Source: Acanthamoeba castellanii str. Neff
Lineage: Eukaryota > Discosea > Longamoebia > Acanthamoebidae
Direction: 5' to 3'
DNA: 64,000 bases
NCBI RefSeq assembly: GCF_000313135.1
Contig: NW_004457391.1
Location: 91,237 to 155,236, forward strand
Shown here: positions 56,977 through 64,000 of the stretch, one piece after another
How positions within the stretch are numbered: the stretch's first letter is position 1
Layout: every line of letters begins with the position of its first letter
The notes under the pieces: generated by a model
Told to the model about the DNA's origin: nothing
The model's input: the letters and a program-made list of their open reading frames with translations, nothing else
Databases searched by the model: none
Made by a program: the position numbers and the translations under genes

Positions 56977-58343
56977 ATGAAGTCGCTCCTCACTCTTCTG
57001 CTCGCCCTGTGCCTCGCCGTCGCAATTGCTTCGGCTTCGTTCGAGCCCGTTCGCGATGGTCACTCGCGCGCAGCAGGCCGCACGTTCCACTTCCACAACA
57101 ACTGCTCGTTCCCGGTGTGGTTCGGCCTGGTCTCGGGCGCGGTGCCCAACGGCCGCTGCTCGGCCGGATGCCCGCAGGGGTCGTACTGCAACCCCCAGAA
57201 CGGCATCTGCTACTTCAACCAGCCCAAGCCGGCCAACGGCGACTTCAGGCTCAGCCCCAACGGCGGGTCGAACTCGGTGGTCTTCCCCTACTACAACAAT
57301 GGCCTCAACGTAGTGTGGAGCGGCGCCCTGGCCGGCCGCACGGGCTGCGAGAGCGGCACCTGCCAGACCGCCGACTGCGGACCCAACCCTGACCACGAGA
57401 GTACTACCCTCCCTTCACTCTTTGTTGTCGTCTTCGTTCTTTTTGTCACCACACCGCGCATTGGCCAAAAGCAAAGCGAAACTGACGCAACACCGCACGA
57501 CACGCGACGCACAAAGGCTGCGCGCATGGTTTCGGTCAGCCGGCCACGCAGGGCGAGTTCACGATGCTGACGAATAACATCGACACCTACGACGTGGAGG
57601 TCATCAACGGCATCAACATCCCGCTGGCGATCAACCCGCTCACCTCGGCCCGCACCAACGACCCCTTCTTCTGCGGCAACCCGGGCGCCCTCCGGCCGCG
57701 CACCCCGACCGGCAGTTGCTCGTGGGACCTCTCCCCGCCCTCGCCTCACTACGTGTGGGTCACCCAGGACGGCCGTGGCTGCAGCTCTGACCGCGAATGC
57801 TCCGGTATGCGTGTGTGCGGTGGTGTGCGCGGTCGTGTGTGTGAGGGAAATGTACTGATGTGGGTGCGTGCGACAGGCGGCGAGGTGTGCGGACTGAGCA
57901 CGCCACTGACGCTGAACTGCGGCAAGCGCTTGGGCTACTGGACGGCGGACCAGGTGTGTGGGATGAACTCCAACTACGGCGCCCCGTTCGACTGCGCGCA
58001 GTACAGCCGGCTCTACGGCTGCACCAACGGCATCGACTCGTGCTACCAGCCCTTCGCGACATCGACCTGCTGCGGCTGCGCCAACTGGCAGGACCTGGGC
58101 GTGCCGGTGCCGTCGTCGGTCACGCGGTGCCACGCGATCAACCCGACCTGGGTCAAGAACGTGCAGCCCAAGCTGCTGTGGATGAAGAAGGCCTGTCCCA
58201 CGTCCTACACCTACCCCTACGACGACATGAGCAGCACCTTCACCTGCTCTGAGATGGTCGGCGGCCTCAACCGCGTCGACTACGAGGTCGTCTTCTGTCC
58301 GCCCGCTGGTGATTGTACTCCCCGTGTGGTGGTTAATTTTTAG
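56977..58343 (+). CDS. Thaumatin-like secreted protein
   Basis: Three exons, 56977-57400, 57517-57804 and 57877-58343, sum to 1179 nt (392 aa). Signal peptide MKSLLTLLLALCLAVAIASA. The thaumatin-like fold begins TFHFHNNCSFPVWFGLV. The protein has many Cys, including GRTGCESGTCQTADCG, GQPATQGEFTMLT and, in the last exon, DSCYQPFATSTCCGCANWQD. It is longer than plant thaumatins (about 200-230 aa) because of an extra Cys-rich insertion after CSSDRECSGG. Thaumatin-like proteins bind or cut beta-glucans in plants and fungi; Dictyostelium and relatives have many. A role at the cell surface, wall or in prey interaction is likely but unproven. Confidence 0.85.
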
Positions 58344-58379
58344 CTCCGAGCCAAGCTGTTTCGCACGTAAGCGCCGCGA

Positions 58380-60522
58380 CTAGTCCCAGGAAGAGTTATC
58401 ATCGGAGGAGTCGGCGTCAGGGTCCTCTTCTAGGAAGGTCTCCAGGACCAGTGGGCTGGGCGATGTGTCCTCCATGACCTTGCGCAGCGTTCCGATCAGC
58501 CAATTCAACGCCTGCACGCAATTGGAGTCAAGTTACTATGTCGCCTCGCGATCGTAGTTGTTGGGTTGAGATATGTTATGTACTGTGGGGAGCCCGTGGT
58601 GGTGATCTTCGTCGTCACTGTCGTCGCCGTCGTCTTTCACGGTGCCGCGGTGGTCCTTCCGCTTCTTGTTTTGGCCCCCACTCTCGCCCGCCATCTGTCG
58701 AGTGGCCTGGCCGCCCAAGTTGTTGCCGGTCAAGCGTCGCAGGGTGAGGCCCGCCGACGCCAACGCCGACGCCTCCGATTTTGCTTTCGCAGGCGATGAT
58801 GACGAGTCCTCCGTCCCCTTGGCTGCCTCTTCGTCTTCGTTCTCTTCCTTGCTTCGCTTTCCCACGAGTCCGAACTCTTCCGGTATCTCCAGACCATCTT
58901 CGAACCCGTCGTCTTCCTCGTCTTCCATCTCCAGATCTGTGTCCTCCATTTCGGCCGCAGCAAACTGAAAAGAACCAAGAGCGCCGCCATCAGTCGCAGA
59001 ACAGTCAAAAGAACGAAGAGCGAAGAAAGATCGAAGAGCGAAGAGCGAATGGGCTGGACCGTGGGCAAGCGAGTGGGCGATGCAATAAGTACCGAGATGA
59101 CGCCCTGGTGCTGGACTATGGCCGAGGGTCGCGATGATCGTGACTCGTCATCTTCGTCGTCGTCACCAAATCGGCCCCAGGCCGCCGGTGGCCTGTTGGC
59201 TCGATCCACCACTCGCACGATCCACAGCTGTAGTGTTGCCATTTTCTGGCAAAGTGAGCAGGAGTTCGGCGGAAGAATTCGGCGGAAGAGTGTTTGCGGG
59301 TCACCTGTCGCAGTCCCTCCTCTTTGAAGCGTCGCACGTACTGCGGGTCTTGTTCGCACGTCACCCACTCACCCAGCGTCTCCTCGTGTTTCCGCCCACA
59401 CTCGCGCCATAGCCGGAGCTGTCAAAGAACGAAGAACAAAGAACAAAGAACGAAAGACGATGAAATGAACAAAGTGATGACGTCAGTAAGCTGGCGTCTG
59501 GTGTGCGGGCGGTTGATTAGTATCAATAGCGTAGGTGTACCTGCTCTTCGTCGACGTCAAACTCCTTGGGCAGCGGTTGGTAGTAGACATCGTCTTCGGC
59601 CCACTTCAGCAGCTCCTCTTCGTCGCCCAGATCCAACACCTCACTCTCCTCTTCGTTCTTCACCCACCGTCCGTCCACCTACAACATACGTCGTGCGTGT
59701 GCGCGAGTGCGTGTGCGCGAGTGCGTGTGCGGTGGTGCGCGTGCGTGCCGTGAGCACGAATGCGGGCTTGGTGGTGGTGAGGATGCGTACCAAACGCATG
59801 TCGCCGGCGAGCAGGTCAGCCGCGCACGGATTGAGATAACGAATGAGGAACAGGCCCGGCGGGCAGGCATCGCGCTCGGCGCTCCTCTGCCGCGCAAGTC
59901 CGTCCCGCGTGCGCTTCCGCTGCAGGTCTCGAGCCCTTCCGCCGCCCGGCGACCCCGGCGGCGCCACGCGCGTCCAGGCGCCCGTGTTGGTCAGCACGTA
60001 GCGGCTGCGCGCGAACGACGGATTCCTCACCATCCGCGAGCGCAGGTCGCTGTCCGCCCGCTGCACGGAGGTCCTACGCCGATCGTCGGTCGCGAGCGGC
60101 TTCACCCGACTGCGCCAGGCCCGGTCCTTGGGCAGTTCGGCGTCGTCGCCATCGTCGCCGCCTCTGGTCACGCGGTCGCCGGCGGCGTCGCGTGGGTGTC
60201 GTGCGCGCTGGTGCCGCAGGCTGTGGGCAGAGCTGCTGGTGGTGGACCCGAGGTCGGGCAGCAGGGCCACGGTCTGTGTGCGTACGATGAGACCCGACCC
60301 CCACTCGCCGTCTCTTCGTTCTTTTGTGCTGTCGTCGTCGCGATCGGCGCTGTCGCTTCGTTCTCTGCCCTTCAGATCTGGTGCGCCGTGGGGTGGTTGG
60401 TCCCGGTCACAAAGAATGATTTTGATTAAAAATCGAATAATAGAATAAAAAGCGAAAAACGTCAATTAAAATAAATAAAATAGAGGTATCAATCTCGTAC
60501 GTTTCGAGAGCCAGTGGCGCAT
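58380..60522 (-). CDS. Charged nuclear-type protein, unassigned
   Basis: Proposed first exon starts at ATG 60522 (MRHWLSK), joined in phase to a CCAG acceptor giving HLKGRERSDSADRDD. Later exons give RMVRNPSFARSRYVLTNTGA, CPPGLFLIRYLNPCAADLLA, VDGRWVKNEEESEVLDLGDE, then HEETLGEWVTCEQDPQYVRR with FKEEGLRQVTRKHSSAEFFR. Next come a Glu/Asp-rich block (MEDTDLEMEDEEDDGFEDGL), a Lys/Arg cluster (QNKKRKDHRG) and the C-terminus ALNWLIGTLRKVMEDTSPSP with EEDPDADSSDDNSSWD (stop TAG ending at 58380). Acidic blocks around basic clusters suggest a nuclear protein. I do not recognise the family and exon borders are partly guesses. Confidence 0.5.
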
Positions 60523-60808
60523 GGTGGGCACGACAAGGGTGGTGTGCTGTGGTGGCGTGCCAGGTAAGTTACAAAAAGGAAACGAGAAAAGGAAACGAGA
60601 AAAGCTTTGCCTGGTGCCGGAGAAATGCGGCGAGGCTGGTTCGCGTGGTGACGCAGAGCTCACAGAACCCATCCAAGGGACCAGCAACCAAGGATCAGCA
60701 ACTCTCTCCCTCCTTCTACATTCATCTCTTTTTTTGTTATCCAATTCCAAGTTCTTTGCATTGGATTCGCTTCGATTTTGTTATTTATTTATTTTTGAGA
60801 TTCTCAAC

Positions 60809-62930
60809 ATGTATGGAAGCGGCTACATGGTCACGCCTCCACTCTCAGGCGGTGCCGCCCTCCCTCCACACCAGCCCCTCCATCAACAGCAGCAGCAGCA
60901 GATGATGCATCCACCAGCACAGCTGCCGCTACAGCAGCAACAACAGCACCTGAACCTGCACCAACAACAGCAACAACAGCACTTCTTCCAACAACAACAG
61001 CTGCAGCTGCAGCATGCTCAACAACTTCAACATCAGCACCAGCAGCAACAGCACCAGCTGCAGCACGCTCAACAGCAGTACCAACAGCAGCAGCAGCAGC
61101 AGCAGCTCCTGGCACAGCAACAGCAGCAGACGCTGGACACCCACCTGCAGTTCGTGGCGGGCCGCTATCGCGACGTGATGCGTGTACGCAGCGACGTGCT
61201 GATGCTCCTCAAGGCTGGGCCCTCGCTCTACCCTCACACCGCCGTCGTCGGTACCACCGCCACCTCACCATCCCTCTTCCCGCTGTTGCCTGCTGACTGT
61301 CGCGTATGCGGTGGTGCGTGTGCGTGTGTGTGTGCGTGTGCGTGCGTGTGCGTGTGCTTGTGCGTGCGTGCGTGCGTGTCTGTGCTGTGCGTTGTGTCAT
61401 GCGCAGCGCCTGGCATTCCTCCGTTGCTGCTGGTGAGCGGAACGCTGCCGATCTCGTACAAGGGCGCCCAGTACAACATCCCCATACAGCTCACCATCCC
61501 AGAGGGTACCCCGCCCTACACTCTGACATGGTCTTCCTTACCGCGTCGTCTCCCTAACCGTTGCCTGGTGGTCGTCGTACGCCGTGTGTCGTGTGCGTGT
61601 GCGTGTGCGTGTTGCGTGTTGCATCAGGATATCCGCATTCGCCACCAATCTGTAGAGTGACGCCAACGGAGGTACGCACGACACCGGCCTACGGCTCCAG
61701 ACGGTGGAAGCCACTGACAACCATTTTCCACACGCTCACGCGCAGACCATGGTGGTCAAGAGCAACCACAAGCATGTCGACTCTGGCGGCGTCTGCTACC
61801 ACCCCTACCTCTCCGGTACCCCAACCCTTATTTATTCATATTCTTATTCATATTCATTTACCATGTTCGCGTTGCAGGGTGGCGGCCGGATGTGTGTTCG
61901 CTGGTGGGCGCGACAAACGAGCTGAAGGCCATCTTCGCCGCCGACCCGCCCGTGCGCGCCAAGCCGCCGTCAGCCCCATCGCTCGCGGGCGCGACCACCA
62001 CCGCCTTCCTCCCCGCTGCGCCCACCTCTGCCCCGGCCGCGGCCTTCCCACAGATGACGGCCGCCGTGCCGCCTCCCGCCTACGGCCAGCACCATGCCGT
62101 CACCCCGACGTCGGCCACCGGCATTCCCGCTGCTGGTCCCGGGTCGTCGCCCGCCGCCTTCCCTGTGGTGCCCCCGCCCGCCTACGGGCACCACCCACAA
62201 CAGCAGCACGCGCCCTACCCCTCGTCATCTGCGACGACGCCAACGAGCGTGACCTCGGCCCCGCCGCCGACGGGTGCGATGAGCGCGCTACAGCAGCCGC
62301 AGCGATCTTCGCAAAGCCAGGCGCGTGACGCGCTGCTGAGCAAGGTGGGACAGCGCTATAGCGACCTGCGCAAGGCGGTGGAATTGGAGGCGGAGAAGGT
62401 ATGAGCGTGTGTCGTGTGTGTGTTTCTTTTCTTTTCTTTTCTCTGTGGACTAATAATAAGCCCGACCCGTCCTGCTTGCAGAAGCGGCTGACGGCCGAGT
62501 ACAACGAGGTGAAGGACATGGTGTCGCAGATCAAACGATCCAACCGACGGAAGGAAGACGAACAGCTCGACGTGGACGCCGCCACCAACCCGCGCAACCC
62601 CAAAGATCTCACGTGCGGCCGCTTACCACGCACACACCACACACACAACTTTTGTTAACCATTTGGTGCGCAGGATCATGTCGCTGAAGGCTGAGGACGC
62701 GGCCATGGAGGACACCTTGTACAACATGATGCGCGCCCTCACCGAAGAGACCATCGACGCCACGACCTACCTCAAGGTACACGCCACGAGCTGCGTCACA
62801 CGATCTCGGCCACGGTGGTGTGCTGGTGAGGTGTTGACTCTGTCGATTTGTGTTCCCACAGCACGTCAGACAGCTCTCGCGCGAGCAGTTCATGGTGCGA
62901 GCGAAGCTCAACAAAGCTCGGCAAACGTGA
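60809..62930 (+). CDS. vps23: Vps23/TSG101, ESCRT-I subunit with poly-Gln N-terminus
   Basis: Multi-exon gene from ATG 60809 (MYGSGYMVTPPLSGGAALPP). The first exon has about 90 residues made mostly of Gln with His and Leu, encoded by mixed CAG/CAA. The UEV domain follows: RYRDVMRVRSDVLMLLK, then LLLVSGTLPISYKGAQYNIP, then EGYPHSPPICRVTPTE, MVVKSNHKHVDSGGVCYHPY and WRPDVCSLVGATNELKAIF. A Pro/Ala-rich linker with PPPAY repeats precedes a coiled coil (QRYSDLRKAVELEAEK, EYNEVKDMVSQIKRSNRR). The C-terminal steadiness box is EDTLYNMMRALTEETIDATT plus VRQLSREQFMVRAKLNKARQ, stop at 62930. It should recognise ubiquitinated cargo on endosomes. UEV plus steadiness box makes the call firm; the poly-Gln leader is unusual. 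Confidence 0.9.
60886..61132 (+). repeat. Coding CAG/CAA-rich tract (poly-Gln) of vps23
   Basis: Interrupted CAG/CAA repeats broken by CAT, CTG and other codons, in frame. The interruptions suggest an old, selected tract rather than a recent expansion. Confidence 0.85.
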
Positions 62931-63137
62931 GGAGCCGGCCAATGCGACACACATCAAGTTGGGGTACCCAGCTTTCCCTCACCCACAGGTGGCGCGTGTT
63001 GCGTCGTGCGTGTGTGCGGTTTATAAATTTATAAATTCCATCAAAAAAGAAAAAACGCAATGATCTCGAAATAGTCCATTGTGGATCATAAAATGGCGGC
63101 GGGTGGTGGAGTGGGTGAGAGTTGTTGTTGTGAGCGC

Positions 63138-63409
63138 TCACAACATCCAGAACGGGCTGAGCGAGGACGCCGAAGAGGTCGACAGCGTGAGCACAGGCTG
63201 AGCGACTGTTCCCTGCAGTACAAAAAGGAAGCAGCGTGAGCAAGCGCATGTGCGTGCGTGGTGCGCGGACATACGGTGGTGGCGGTGCTGCCCACGATCT
63301 GGGTGGTGGGAACGGTCTCGGTGGCCTTGGTCACGGTCACGGTGTTGTCCTGGGCGAGGGCGCAGGCCAGCAGCCCGAGGAACAGCAGAGCGAGGCACTG
63401 GTTCTTCAT
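63138..63409 (-). CDS. Small secreted peptide-like protein, unassigned
   Basis: Two exons, 63409-63275 and 63212-63138, sum to 210 nt (69 aa). Signal peptide MKNQCLALLFLGLLACALAQ, leaving about 49 residues rich in Thr, Val and Ser (DNTVTVTKATETVPTTQIVG, then VAQPVLTLSTSSASSLSPFW). The C-terminus is mildly hydrophobic but too short for a clear GPI signal. No cysteines after the signal peptide. A TATTTAAG box lies about 85 bp upstream, the same spacing as in the lectin gene. Function unknown. Confidence 0.6.
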
Positions 63410-63490
63410 CCTTGGATCAGAGTAGCTTGGGTTGTTGTCTTGGGTGGTGTGCTGCGTTGTGTTGCCTCGACCTCAGAGCACCCCTGGGCG

Positions 63491-63498
63491 CTTAAATA
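63491..63498 (-). promoter_or_regulatory. TATA-like box of the small secreted protein gene
   Basis: The minus strand reads AGTATTTAAGC, giving TATTTAAG about 85 bp before the ATG at 63409. Confidence 0.5.
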
Positions 63499-64000
63499 CT
63501 GGCCCACCGCCCCTTAACGCACCGCAGCCGAGCAGACGAAAGGCGGGCGAGTCGCGGCCAGATCTTCGGCCATCGTCTCCCCCAAACCTTTCGCCCGGCC
63601 TTAACATGTTAAAGGGACACGCAGAGCCCCAGGAGCAATGCTGTGGGAACCGGCGTTACCGCCAGTTTGCTGATCGCCTTTGAGGTGGACATCATCAGAG
63701 AGCATGCGCACCGCACGCACCGCACGCACCGCACACAACACGACAATTTGAGGAATGCGACACTTTTCTGCATTTTTCCCACGCCATTTTCCTTCACTTC
63801 TTCGCGGGCTGCGCACGCAAATCAAAAACGCAAGATCGAGCGCATCTCGTGCAAGTAAGACTGACTGATCGTAGCAGAAGTGAAGATGCAGGGCGAACCA
63901 CTGGCACGTCACCGCCCCTGGCATCTGACTGAATTGCTGTAAAAGATGAAATGAGGCTCAATGTGGGTTTGTTACTCCTTTTTCTGTGCAGACTGTCCGT
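63499..64000. other. Terminal region, no supported gene
   Basis: Open frames on both strands are short and featureless. A CGCACGCAC-type short repeat lies at 63712-63735. A gene may begin or end beyond the window. Confidence 0.4.

Noticed and set aside
63601..63924. Minus-strand frame of 107 codons at the window end
   Set aside because: No signal peptide, domain or helix pattern, and it crosses a simple repeat. Not supported as a gene.
1..64000. tRNA, rRNA or snRNA genes
   Set aside because: I looked for B-box-like GGTTCGA sequences and clover-leaf ends in spacers. The hits seen (for example near 5145 and 27036) lie within protein-coding exons.

Overview
This is a gene-dense stretch of nuclear DNA from a eukaryote. 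Nearly every gene is split by short introns (mostly 60-110 nt) whose 5' ends read GTAC.. or GTGC.. and whose 3' ends read AG. Exons are GC-rich, introns and spacers are full of simple repeats, and genes sit a few hundred bases apart on both strands. A cellulose-binding lectin built from two CBM49-like domains around a Ser/Pro spacer (the 'Luke' cyst-wall architecture), together with expansin-like proteins, a LIM protein, a Ras GTPase and a cAMP-receptor-like 7TM receptor, points to a free-living amoeba of the Acanthamoeba type. The species call is an inference from gene content.

Layout. 0.8-1.7 kb: Luke-type lectin (-). 2.2-11.9 kb: a single-chain type I polyketide synthase (-) with adenylation, ACP, KS, AT, DH, KR, ACP and thioesterase domains. 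12.1-16.1 kb: a nicotinamidase-like protein and a TPR protein (+). 16.2-20.6 kb: a ThrE-like transporter and a TMEM175-like channel (-). 20.9-24.6 kb: LIM protein (+), mitochondrial adrenodoxin-type ferredoxin (-) and two small unassigned proteins (-). 24.8-32.5 kb: LST8 (+), an FMN reductase (-) and ORC3 (+). 32.9-37.6 kb: three expansin-like genes (+,+,-) interrupted by a gene that joins a UBC-like domain lacking the E2 cysteine to a SAM domain (+). 37.8-43.4 kb: AP-complex sigma subunit, ZNRD2-like zinc protein, LPA1/2-phosphoglycerate-kinase-like protein and a secreted Ser/Thr/Pro-rich protein (all -). 43.7-49.0 kb: Ras GTPase and a kinesin (+). 49.2-56.6 kb: a large helical-repeat protein and a 7TM receptor (-). 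57.0-63.4 kb: thaumatin-like protein (+), an acidic unassigned protein (-), ESCRT-I subunit Vps23/TSG101 (+) and a tiny secreted protein (-).

Most genes are housekeeping functions with no operon-like logic. The exception is a set of secreted or wall-directed proteins (Luke lectin, three expansin-like proteins, thaumatin-like protein, Ser/Thr/Pro-rich protein), which would fit building or loosening a cellulose-containing cyst wall.

The polyketide synthase is the most unusual system. It looks like a self-contained one-module assembly line that activates its own acid starter and releases its own product. It carries one apparent single-base frameshift, and similar frame breaks occur in ORC3, the UBC/SAM gene, one expansin and possibly the ThrE gene. 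Several lie at homopolymers, so assembly indels are the simplest explanation. Exon coordinates were worked out by hand from splice phases and protein-family continuity. Genes whose exon lengths sum to a multiple of three are marked with higher confidence.
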